Below are positions 1 through 5,829 of a stretch of 10,841 nt of DNA, piece by piece. The notes beneath the pieces are model-generated. The model was not told where the DNA came from, made no database searches, and saw only the letters and a list, made by a program, of their open reading frames with translations. Every line of letters begins with the position of its first letter. Within the stretch, counting starts at the first letter, position 1. The DNA is from Planctomycetaceae bacterium (GTDB lineage Bacteria; Planctomycetota; Planctomycetia; Pirellulales; Pirellulaceae), in the NCBI GenBank assembly GCA_024642765.1, contig JAHEAM010000086.1, forward strand, positions 1 to 10,841, given 5' to 3'. Both the position numbers and the translations under genes were made by a program.

Positions 1-149
1 TTCGCGAAGTGCTTGCAAACGAAACCAATACCGAAAATAGCATTTCGAAAATTGTGATAAAATTGATGTTGACCAAAAGCAGGGCCATGAATTAGGTTGC
101 TGGGCTGTGCTATGGAGGGCACAGAAAAGTTGATTGCGGTTGATCCCAA

Positions 150-175
150 CAGTCGATGTGTTAAAACATCGACTG
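150..175. repeat. Perfect 10-bp inverted repeat (stem-loop)
   Basis: CAGTCGATGT (150-159) and ACATCGACTG (166-175) are exact reverse complements separated by six bases (GTTAAA). Neither strand has a T-tract after the stem, so it is not a standard intrinsic terminator. It could be the terminator of an upstream gene acting without a U-tract, a transcript-stabilising hairpin, or an operator. A second, weaker stem-loop (ATGGGTG at 198-204 with CGCCCAT at 208-214, one wobble pair) follows 22 nt later. Confidence 0.55.
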
Positions 176-244
176 AATGATGTGCAAGGATGACATCATG
201 GGTGTGCCGCCCATATTACCTGCAATCGCTTGTTGTGATGCACT

Positions 245-276
245 AAAGTGACAATGTCATAAAGTGACACTGTCAT
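245..276. promoter_or_regulatory. Tandem 16-bp repeat with paired TGACA-N-TGTCA palindromes; candidate operator of dnaG
   Basis: Two head-to-tail 16-bp copies lie at 245-260 and 261-276 and differ at one base: AAAGTGACAATGTCAT and AAAGTGACACTGTCAT. Each contains an 11-bp palindrome, TGACA-N-TGTCA, and the single difference between the copies falls on its unpaired centre. The symmetry is therefore fully kept, as expected of sites for a dimeric DNA-binding protein. The palindromes are 16 bp apart centre to centre, about one and a half helical turns. The repeat lies about 90-120 bp before the dnaG start, so it could act on the dnaG-rpoD transcript. The cognate regulator is unknown. A single-base loop is too small for an RNA hairpin, which favours a DNA site. 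Confidence 0.5.
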
Positions 277-307
277 GTTGGAGCGTTTAGAACAAGCGAC
301 AATCTGT

Positions 308-358
308 GGCCTCCTGCTTACAACTCTGATTTGTAATGCAACTCTAAATTGTGAGGCC
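308..358 (+). promoter_or_regulatory. Possible mRNA structure occluding the dnaG ribosome-binding site
   Basis: GGCCTC (308-313) is exactly complementary to GAGGCC (353-358), and the latter contains the GAGG Shine-Dalgarno (353-356) that lies seven bases before the GTG start. Inside this outer pair is a second inverted repeat, TTACAA (318-323) and TTGTAA (331-336), which extends by two more pairs (GC/GC) across one bulged base. Folded in RNA, the outer stem would bury the Shine-Dalgarno. The complementarity is seen directly; a regulatory role is inference, since a 6-bp outer stem enclosing 39 nt is only marginally stable. Confidence 0.3.
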
Positions 359-363
359 AGACC

Positions 364-2223
364 GTGTCGATGCCCGTTGACTTCGACATCAAAGAACGCG
401 TGAAGCAAGCCACCGATATTGTTGAATTGGTAGGCAGCTATCTGCAATTACGTCGTCAGGGCGCGATGTTTGTGGCTAGTTGCCCATGGCATGATGATCG
501 TCGGCCTTCGCTTCAAATCAACCCGGTTCGACAAACGTGGACGTGTTGGGTTTGTGATATTCGTGGAGACGTATTTAACTTCGTAATGAAACGCGAGGGC
601 GTCGAGTTTCGCGATGCATTAAAAATCCTTGCCGACCGAGCCGGCATCGCGTTTACTCCTGGGGGTCGCAAAGTTGTCAAAGGCTCGCCAGATGACAAGC
701 AAACACTGTTCAAAGCAATGCAATGGGCGATGGAGCTTTATCATCATTGTTTGCTGGAGGACCCAGACGCTGAACTGGCACGGCGGTATTTGCGAGAGCG
801 CCAGATCACGAGCCAGAGCATCGAGCGATTCAAGCTTGGTTTCGCACCGCTGACCAACAACTGGTTGGTTGATCATTCCCGCACAACTCACTTTTCGCCA
901 GAGATATTGGCAGCTTGTGATTTAGTTGCTGCCCGCGAATGGTCCTCCAGTTACTTCGAGCGATTTCAAGGTCGATTGTTGTTTCCGATTTTTGATACGT
1001 TGAATCGACCCATTGCATTTGGCGGGCGGTTGGTCCCAGGCGTTTTTCCGAAGGGGCAAGAGCCTCCAGGCAAATATGTGAACTCCAAAGAAACAAAGCT
1101 CTTTTCGAAAAGCGACAATTTGTACGGTCTGAATATTGCGTCGGATGAATCTAGCAAGACGCGACAACTGACAGTCGTTGAAGGTTACACGGACGTGATT
1201 GGCGTTCGCCAAGCAGGTGTGACGGGGGTGGTTGCCGCACTTGGAACAGCGATCAATCAACGCCATATCAAACTGCTCAAACGCTATGCCGATCGTGTAA
1301 CGCTCTTGTTGGACGGCGACACGGCAGGCCAAAAGCGTGCGAACGAAGTTCTCGATCATTTTGTTTCCGAGTCGTTGGACTTGCGGATTTTGACTTTGCC
1401 AGATGGCCAAGATCCTTTTGATTTTGTGCAACAGCATCGCGGAGTGGATTTGCAGAAAATGATCGACAGCGCACCTGATGCGCTGGAACATAAAATTAGG
1501 GCTGTGACCGCAGGCATTGATCTTACGAACGATACACACGCATCAAATCGTGCCATCGAAAACATTTTGCAAACATTGGCTTTGACTCCGACAGCGGTGA
1601 CTTCGACTTCGTCTCAACTGCGACTCGAACAATTGTTGGCACGACTAAGTCGGCAATTCATGGTCGATCGCGAGCAGTTAAAACAACGATTGCTTGAAAT
1701 GCGTCGTAACGCAGCGCGGCTCAATCAGCCGCCAGAAGACATACAGAAAAAAAATAACGCCAAGGCTCCGAAGTTAGACAGTGCTGAATCGGAATTGATC
1801 GAACTCGTGTTACTTGATCCGACGACGATTGATGAGATCCTTGAGTCGGTGCACAGCGACGAATTTAGCGCAGGACCATTGCGCAAAATTTACGAGTTGA
1901 TCAACGAGGCGTTTCATGACTCGCGCGAGGTGTCATTCGAGGCGCTGCTGTTGACGCTAGAAGACGACGTACTGAAGGATTTACTGATTCGCCTCGATGA
2001 TCAGGCGGGGCACAAACAAAATGAAACTGGATTTGATTTGCGTTGGCAGTTGAACTGTGTTTTGCTCGAATTCGATCGGCGACGAAGTGAACTCGGTAAA
2101 ACGCAATTGATAAACCAATTGCAACAAAAAGATATGGATGCTCAACAAGAAGAGGTGGCCTTGGTTGAGCTATTAGAGGCCATGCGGCAGCGCAAGGGAA
2201 TTTCGGCGCCCACGGATGGGTGA
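364..2223 (+). CDS. dnaG: DNA primase DnaG
   Basis: DnaG makes the short RNA primers used at the replication fork and docks on the replicative helicase DnaB. The 619-residue product is slightly longer than E. coli DnaG (581) and has the full layout. The N-terminal CHC2 zinc-binding domain has ligands Cys40, His43, Cys61 and Cys64. The catalytic core carries the TOPRIM acidic residues Glu273 (in VVEGYTD) and Asp317/Asp319 (in LLLDGDTAG). A divergent, helical C-terminal region from about residue 475 fits the helicase-binding domain. The GTG start at 364 is preferred because GAGG lies seven bases upstream; the ATG two codons later would be 13 bases away. rpoD follows after 219 nt with no terminator between, so co-transcription is likely. 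No frameshift or missing catalytic residue is seen. Confidence 0.97.
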   Translation: MSMPVDFDIKERVKQATDIVELVGSYLQLRRQGAMFVASCPWHDDRRPSLQINPVRQTWTCWVCDIRGDVFNFVMKREGVEFRDALKILADRAGIAFTPGGRKVVKGSPDDKQTLFKAMQWAMELYHHCLLEDPDAELARRYLRERQITSQSIERFKLGFAPLTNNWLVDHSRTTHFSPEILAACDLVAAREWSSSYFERFQGRLLFPIFDTLNRPIAFGGRLVPGVFPKGQEPPGKYVNSKETKLFSKSDNLYGLNIASDESSKTRQLTVVEGYTDVIGVRQAGVTGVVAALGTAINQRHIKLLKRYADRVTLLLDGDTAGQKRANEVLDHFVSESLDLRILTLPDGQDPFDFVQQHRGVDLQKMIDSAPDALEHKIRAVTAGIDLTNDTHASNRAIENILQTLALTPTAVTSTSSQLRLEQLLARLSRQFMVDREQLKQRLLEMRRNAARLNQPPEDIQKKNNAKAPKLDSAESELIELVLLDPTTIDEILESVHSDEFSAGPLRKIYELINEAFHDSREVSFEALLLTLEDDVLKDLLIRLDDQAGHKQNETGFDLRWQLNCVLLEFDRRRSELGKTQLINQLQQKDMDAQQEEVALVELLEAMRQRKGISAPTDG

Positions 2224-2442
2224 CGCCCCGCACTGTCGATCGTTGTGAAAAAGTGGAACTTAACTATTTGATCAAAGCAATCGCTGGTCCAGAATTCAAT
2301 TTGCGGATCCCGAATCTTTTCCGCGAACCGAAACGGACCAAGAATTAGGTCTTGATCTTATGTGCATGTTCTACTTTGAAAGCAGCGTACTTTGGAAGGT
2401 TGTCAATTTTGCGGTATGGAAATCGCAGGAGGATTTTGACGC
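2224..2442 (+). other. dnaG-rpoD intergenic leader with nested inverted repeats
   Basis: This 219-nt spacer has no gene. TGGTCC (2285-2290) pairs with GGACCA (2335-2340). Nested inside, GCGGA (2303-2307) pairs with TCCGC (2320-2324), extendable by one wobble and one A-T pair. A smaller CAAGA/TCTTG repeat overlaps the 3' side. There is no T-tract, so this is unlikely to be a terminator. In E. coli the dnaG-rpoD spacer carries an RNA-processing site that uncouples the levels of the two proteins, and this structure could play an analogous part, which is inference. A strong AGGAGG at 2427-2432 sits ten bases before the rpoD ATG. I see no convincing -35/-10 promoter. Confidence 0.4.
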
Positions 2443-4086
2443 ATGGAAGCGAAAGAACTAGAACTGTCGCAATTGCTTACAAAAGGTAAAAAGCAAGGCT
2501 ATTTGACCTACGAAGAGGTATCGAACTTTTTGCCTGACGAGGCGAGCAACGGTGAGAGTCTTGAGAATCTCGTTGCTGCAATCGAGAATAGCGGCATTGA
2601 GCTCAAGGACGTGGCCGCGCTGTCGTTGGAAGACGGGCCGAGTTCCGAGGACTTGGCCGATTCTGATTTCAATTTGGCCGATTTCAAGATCACTTCGCGG
2701 CCGCCGCGACCGGGTGATGACCCGATTCGCGCCTATCTGAGTCAAATGGCCGAAGTTCCATTGCTGAGCCGCGACGAAGAAATAGCGCTTGCCAAACGAA
2801 TCGAAATTACACGCAAACGCTACCGACGTGCAGTTCTGGGAAACTATTACGCATTGAATGCGACGATCGAAGTCCTGAAAAAAGTGTACGCAGGAGACTT
2901 GCCGTTTGATCGAACGATTAAAGTCTCTTTGACGGAACGCTTGACGAAGGAACAAATTCTTGCTCGCATGCCCCATCACTTCAAGACTATTGAGCATTTG
3001 ATGGCTGCGAACGTAATAGATTTTCGACGGCTGGTATCTCGAAGCGTGCCCGCTGCCGAAAAGCGAGTCGTGCGAACTCGGTTTTTGCGACGCCGTGCTA
3101 AACTTGTGAATCTGGTCGAGGAGTTGAGTTTACGTTCGCGACGCATCAGCCCTCAGATTCAGCAAATGGAACGACTTGCGAACAAGATGAAATTCGTTAA
3201 GGAACAACTTTCAAGCTTGGGTGACGGGCCCTTGCTTGCTCCGCAACGAAAGCAATTGAAACGAGAACTGATGCAGTTGATGTTGTCGACGCAGGAGAGC
3301 CCCGAAGGGATTGCGAAACGCGCCGCACATTGCCGAAGTTTCTTTCAAGAGTTTGAAAATGCGAAACAACAATTGTCGAGTTGCAATTTGCGGCTTGTGG
3401 TTTCAATTGCCAAAAAGTATCGCAATCGGGGCATGAGTTTCTTGGACTTGATCCAAGAGGGAAACACGGGCCTGATGCGTGCCGTCGATAAGTACGAATA
3501 TCGGCGCGGGTTTAAATTCTCGACTTATGCAACTTGGTGGATTCGGCAGGCGATCACGCGAGCGATTGCCGACCAAGCGCGAACGATCCGCATTCCGGTT
3601 CACATGATCGATGTGCTCACGCGTTTGCGCAATATTCAAAAGCAGATCTTACAGGAAACTCGCTGCGAGCCAACATTTGAAGAGATCGCCGTGATTGCCG
3701 AGCTGCCTGTCGAAGAAGTGCGACGCGTTTTGGATATTGGTCGGCATCCGATCAGTCTTGATCGTCCAGTGGGTGAAGGCGACGATTGTAGTTTCGGCGA
3801 ATTCATCGAAGATAACCATTTTGAAAGCCCGGTGCGGTTGGCTAACAACGAAATGCTTCGAGGAAGGATTGACGATTTGTTGAAGACGCTAACTTTTCGG
3901 GAACGAGAGATAATACGATTGCGATATGGGCTAGGCGACGGATACACCTACACGTTGGAGGAGGTCGGTCGAATCTTCAAAGTGACTCGCGAGCGTGTTC
4001 GTCAGATTGAGGCCAAGGCCGTTAAGAAGCTTCAGCATCCTGTGCGATTGCAGGCGCTTTCGGGTTTTGCGATGTCGGCAAATTAG
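2443..4086 (+). CDS. rpoD: Primary (group 1) RNA polymerase sigma factor RpoD/SigA
   Basis: This 547-residue protein is the housekeeping sigma factor that directs RNA polymerase core to -10/-35 promoters. Residues 1-85 are a short acidic region 1.1-like segment. Region 1.2 begins near residue 91 (DDPIRAYLSQMAEVPLLSR). A non-conserved, strongly basic helical insertion covers roughly 126-312. Region 2 starts at Asn315 (NLRLVVSIAKKY) and includes the -10 recognition and melting segment around FKFSTYATWWIRQAI (357-371). Region 3 follows, and region 4.2 carries the -35-binding helix-turn-helix at 503-530 (YTLEEVGRIF, then VTRERVRQIE). Region 1.1 and full regions 2-4 mark it as the essential sigma, not an alternative one. 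The ATG is set by a strong AGGAGG ten bases upstream. A short frame from the ATG at 2416 stops at 2437, excluding an earlier start. The gene is followed by a strong terminator. Confidence 0.97.
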   Translation: MEAKELELSQLLTKGKKQGYLTYEEVSNFLPDEASNGESLENLVAAIENSGIELKDVAALSLEDGPSSEDLADSDFNLADFKITSRPPRPGDDPIRAYLSQMAEVPLLSRDEEIALAKRIEITRKRYRRAVLGNYYALNATIEVLKKVYAGDLPFDRTIKVSLTERLTKEQILARMPHHFKTIEHLMAANVIDFRRLVSRSVPAAEKRVVRTRFLRRRAKLVNLVEELSLRSRRISPQIQQMERLANKMKFVKEQLSSLGDGPLLAPQRKQLKRELMQLMLSTQESPEGIAKRAAHCRSFFQEFENAKQQLSSCNLRLVVSIAKKYRNRGMSFLDLIQEGNTGLMRAVDKYEYRRGFKFSTYATWWIRQAITRAIADQARTIRIPVHMIDVLTRLRNIQKQILQETRCEPTFEEIAVIAELPVEEVRRVLDIGRHPISLDRPVGEGDDCSFGEFIEDNHFESPVRLANNEMLRGRIDDLLKTLTFREREIIRLRYGLGDGYTYTLEEVGRIFKVTRERVRQIEAKAVKKLQHPVRLQALSGFAMSAN

Positions 4087-4095
4087 ACATTTCGG

Positions 4096-4124
4096 GGGAG
4101 TGCGTGTCGCAACACGCCCCTCCC
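4096..4124 (+). terminator. GC-rich stem-loop after rpoD
   Basis: GCGTGT (4102-4107) and ACACGC (4112-4117) form a perfect 6-bp stem closed by a CGCA loop. It is extended across a small internal loop by GGGAG (4096-4100) and CTCCC (4120-4124). It lies ten bases after the rpoD stop but lacks a U-tract, so on its own it is better read as an mRNA 3'-end stabiliser or pause hairpin placed ahead of the true terminator. Confidence 0.5.
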
Positions 4125-4148
4125 GTCATTCTCAATTCAATAGATTTG

Positions 4149-4178
4149 AAAGCTGCAGTGTCGCCACTGCAGCTTTTT
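4149..4178 (+). terminator. Strong Rho-independent terminator of the dnaG-rpoD operon
   Basis: A perfect 12-bp inverted repeat, AAAGCTGCAGTG (4149-4160) and CACTGCAGCTTT (4165-4176), encloses a four-base loop (TCGC) and runs into five consecutive T residues (4174-4178). This is the textbook intrinsic terminator form and ends the rpoD transcript. The downstream zinc-ribbon gene therefore probably has its own promoter. Confidence 0.9.
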
Positions 4179-4252
4179 GGATTTGTTGAAGAAGTTTTTG
4201 AAGTCGAGACTTTTGGGCCTTAACAATTGTGTCACGATCGGTGAAAATGCAA

Positions 4253-4277
4253 AGGTTACATTTTGGGATTTTAACCT
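4253..4277. repeat. Inverted repeat immediately upstream of the zinc-ribbon gene
   Basis: AGGTTA (4253-4258) and TAACCT (4272-4277) are exact reverse complements 13 bases apart, ending nine bases before the ATG of the next gene and overlapping its weak ribosome-binding region. It could be an operator or a translational hairpin; the arms are short and chance is possible. Between the rpoD terminator and this repeat I see no convincing promoter, although one is expected there. Confidence 0.3.
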
Positions 4278-4286
4278 GGGTCAAAC

Positions 4287-5012
4287 ATGGCTGTCGAATA
4301 CGGACGTCTTGAGAACATTCACTATCTGTTGAAGCGACGAGCCTCTGTTTCGGAAGCTATTGAGCGCTGTCCGCGGGCTATTAAGGTTGCAGAAAATGCG
4401 GTCTCTTCATTTGAGGCGGCAGTCGAAGAGGCTAAATTGAATTGGCAGTCTTGCAAGAAAAGTTCCGACTCAAAACAGTTGACCATGAATCAACGGGAGG
4501 CTCGCATCAAGGATTTGCAAGGTCGCCGCAATGGTTGCTCGTCTAACAAAGAATTTCAATTGCTCAACGATCAAATTGCCGCTGATGAACAAGCCAATAG
4601 TGTGCTGGCGGACGAGATTCTCGAAATGCTTGAACGGGCAGATGAGCTCAATGCAAAAGTCGTAATCGCAATGAGCAATCTGGAAGCGGGGCAAAAGGAA
4701 CTTGCTCGGATTCAGTCTGAGGCGCACGACAAGCAACAGCGTTTGGAGCGGGACCTAGGGGAAGTTCAGGCCTTGATCGCGGCCGAAGAAAAGGAGCTGC
4801 CCAGTGACTTTTTGGTAGAATACCGACGTCGAGTGCAGGCAAACCAGGAAGAGGCGTTGGCAAGAACCGATGGGCAAACCTGCGGAAATTGTCACCAAAT
4901 GCTGAATGTGCAAATGCTGAGCGAGCTATACCAAATGCTCGCCATCAACTGCAAGGGTTGTGGAGCGATCTTGTACATGTCCGCCGAAGGCCTCGCCAAT
5001 CGGCAACATTGA
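4287..5012 (+). CDS. Coiled-coil C4-type zinc-ribbon protein (DUF164/zf-RING_7, CdsZ/CT398-like)
   Basis: The 241-residue product has a long, charged, helical N-terminal part (about residues 20-190) with heptad-like patterning typical of an antiparallel coiled coil. It includes the family's conserved hairpin stretch (SSNKEFQLLNDQI, about 85-97). A C-terminal zinc ribbon follows, with ligands Cys199, Cys202, Cys222 and Cys225 (CGNC and CKGC). This architecture defines the DUF164 family. The best-studied relative, Chlamydia trachomatis CT398/CdsZ, has been reported to interact with sigma-54 (RpoN) and with the type III secretion export apparatus; in most bacteria the role is unknown. It lies between rpoD and greA, which suggests a link to transcription. 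The ribosome-binding site is weak (GGG about six bases before the ATG). There is no signal peptide or membrane segment, so it is probably cytoplasmic. The family call is firm, the function is not. Confidence 0.88.
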   Translation: MAVEYGRLENIHYLLKRRASVSEAIERCPRAIKVAENAVSSFEAAVEEAKLNWQSCKKSSDSKQLTMNQREARIKDLQGRRNGCSSNKEFQLLNDQIAADEQANSVLADEILEMLERADELNAKVVIAMSNLEAGQKELARIQSEAHDKQQRLERDLGEVQALIAAEEKELPSDFLVEYRRRVQANQEEALARTDGQTCGNCHQMLNVQMLSELYQMLAINCKGCGAILYMSAEGLANRQH

Positions 5013-5160
5013 AAGTAGGCCGAAATCCGTGCAATCGTCTTGCCGACATTTTGCCAGGTCCATGTTGATTCTTGTGGCATTCTAGGACACAATGAAGGCA
5101 CCAGCTGAAGGAAGGATTTTGGGAACAGCGCCGTCCGTTGTGACAATTTACTTTTTTTCA

Positions 5161-5201
5161 GCAACATACGTTGCACACTACTGACCTGCCACGAGCAGGT
5201 C
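5161..5201. promoter_or_regulatory. Two inverted repeats in the greA leader
   Basis: The 240-nt gap between the zinc-ribbon gene and greA has no gene. It contains a run of seven T (5152-5158) without a good stem before it. Then comes GCAAC-ATAC-GTTGC (5161-5174), a near-complete palindrome, and an 8-bp stem-loop with GACCTGC (5183-5189) and GCAGGTC (5195-5201) around the loop CACGA. A TATAGA hexamer at 5211-5216 could be a -10 element for greA, but no matching -35 box is seen at the right distance. The repeats may be an operator or a leader RNA hairpin for greA. The symmetry is clear, the function is not. Confidence 0.4.
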
Positions 5202-5240
5202 GTTGTCGTTTATAGATGAACAAAATTCTTTTTGCCTGTT

Positions 5241-5245
5241 GGAGG
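5241..5245 (+). promoter_or_regulatory. Shine-Dalgarno that fixes the greA start
   Basis: GGAGG lies seven bases before GTG at 5253. This excludes the upstream in-frame TTG at 5232, which would place the Shine-Dalgarno inside the gene. It also disfavours the ATG at 5271, which is 25 bases away. Confidence 0.75.
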
Positions 5246-5252
5246 TGATGCT

Positions 5253-5732
5253 GTGTCGGATCGAGTGCCCATGTCCCAAAAGGGATACAACAAAATCAAA
5301 GGCGAGATCGAGCATCTGGAATCGGTTGAAATGCCAGCCATAGTCGAGAAAATTGCTGAAGCACGCGCTGAAGGCGACTTAAAAGAGAATGCGGAGTATC
5401 ACGGGCAACGCGAGGCGCAAGGCATGTTGCAGGCCCGAATCGATCAATTGCGTTCGAAATTGCAGCGCGCAACTATTATTGACCCGAGTCAAGTACCGCA
5501 GGACCAAGTCGCCTTTGGCGCGACAGTTAAGGTATTGGATATGGATTTGGACGACGAGGAAGAAATCACGCTCGTTGGCGAAGGCGATGAGGATTACGAC
5601 AAGGGACGTTACCTCATTACAAGTCCAATTGGCCAAGGACTTTTAGGCAAAAAGAAAGACGAAATTGCCGAGATCCAAGTGCCTAAAGGTAAGATCACGT
5701 TCAGGGTCTTGGAGATCCGTTACGAAGAGTAA
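5253..5732 (+). CDS. greA: Transcription elongation factor GreA
   Basis: GreA enters the secondary channel of backtracked RNA polymerase and stimulates cleavage of the RNA 3' end, rescuing stalled complexes. From the GTG start the protein is 159 residues, normal for the family (E. coli 158). The N-terminal coiled-coil hairpin (residues about 10-80) carries the hallmark tip GDLKENAEYH with acidic residues Asp42 and Glu45, equivalent to E. coli Asp41 and Glu44, which coordinate the catalytic magnesium. The C-terminal FKBP-like domain (about 85-159) has the expected SPIGQGLLGKK and the closing VPKGKITFRVLEI motif. The loop around residues 100-117 is unusually acidic (DMDLDDEEE, GEGDED). It lies 240 nt after the zinc-ribbon gene and 97 nt before the kinase gene, with no clear terminator after it. 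Confidence 0.96.
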   Translation: MSDRVPMSQKGYNKIKGEIEHLESVEMPAIVEKIAEARAEGDLKENAEYHGQREAQGMLQARIDQLRSKLQRATIIDPSQVPQDQVAFGATVKVLDMDLDDEEEITLVGEGDEDYDKGRYLITSPIGQGLLGKKKDEIAEIQVPKGKITFRVLEIRYEE

Positions 5733-5829
5733 GTCATGCGTTGCGGTATCAAGCTTTTTGCAGCGTCAGAGTGTGTTTTCTAGCCCACAAGGTGACTTGA
5801 TTTTAGCTACGCGCAGTCAGCCATTGAAA

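Larger units (their letters stand above)
1..363. other. Leader region upstream of dnaG, no recognised gene
   Basis: I recognise no gene here. A reading frame open from the left edge (frame 3) ends in TAG at 93-95 and could be the last 30 codons of an upstream gene. Its sequence does not resemble the ends of RpsU or of YqeY/GatB-like proteins, which often precede dnaG, so I leave it unassigned. The rest holds two stem-loops (150-175 and 198-214), a tandem palindromic repeat (245-276) and an inverted repeat flanking the dnaG ribosome-binding site (308-358), each listed separately. No convincing -35/-10 pair stands out. The best, GTGACA (248-253) and TGTCAT (271-276) with a 17-bp spacer, lies inside the tandem repeat and matches the -10 consensus poorly. 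Confidence 0.5.

Noticed and set aside
3..95. Left-edge frame as the end of rpsU or a YqeY-like gene
   Set aside because: Gene order made this attractive, but the 30 visible residues do not match the typical C-termini of either family.
245..276. Tandem repeat as a CRISPR or transposon end
   Set aside because: Only two directly abutting copies with no spacers, no cas genes, no transposase and no target duplication.
922..1539. 205-codon minus-strand frame inside dnaG
   Set aside because: Shadow of the primase core; no recognisable domain and no independent promoter or ribosome-binding site.
5140..5160. T7 run at 5152-5158 as an intrinsic terminator of the zinc-ribbon gene
   Set aside because: No stem longer than three or four base pairs precedes it.
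5232..5252. TTG 5232 as the greA start
   Set aside because: The GGAGG Shine-Dalgarno at 5241-5245 would lie inside the gene; GTG 5253 has ideal spacing and gives the normal GreA length.
5665..5829. Upstream extension of the histidine kinase frame to ATG 5665
   Set aside because: It would overlap the end of greA by 68 bases and add polar sequence before the first membrane segment; starts at 5830 or 5842 fit the domain layout better.
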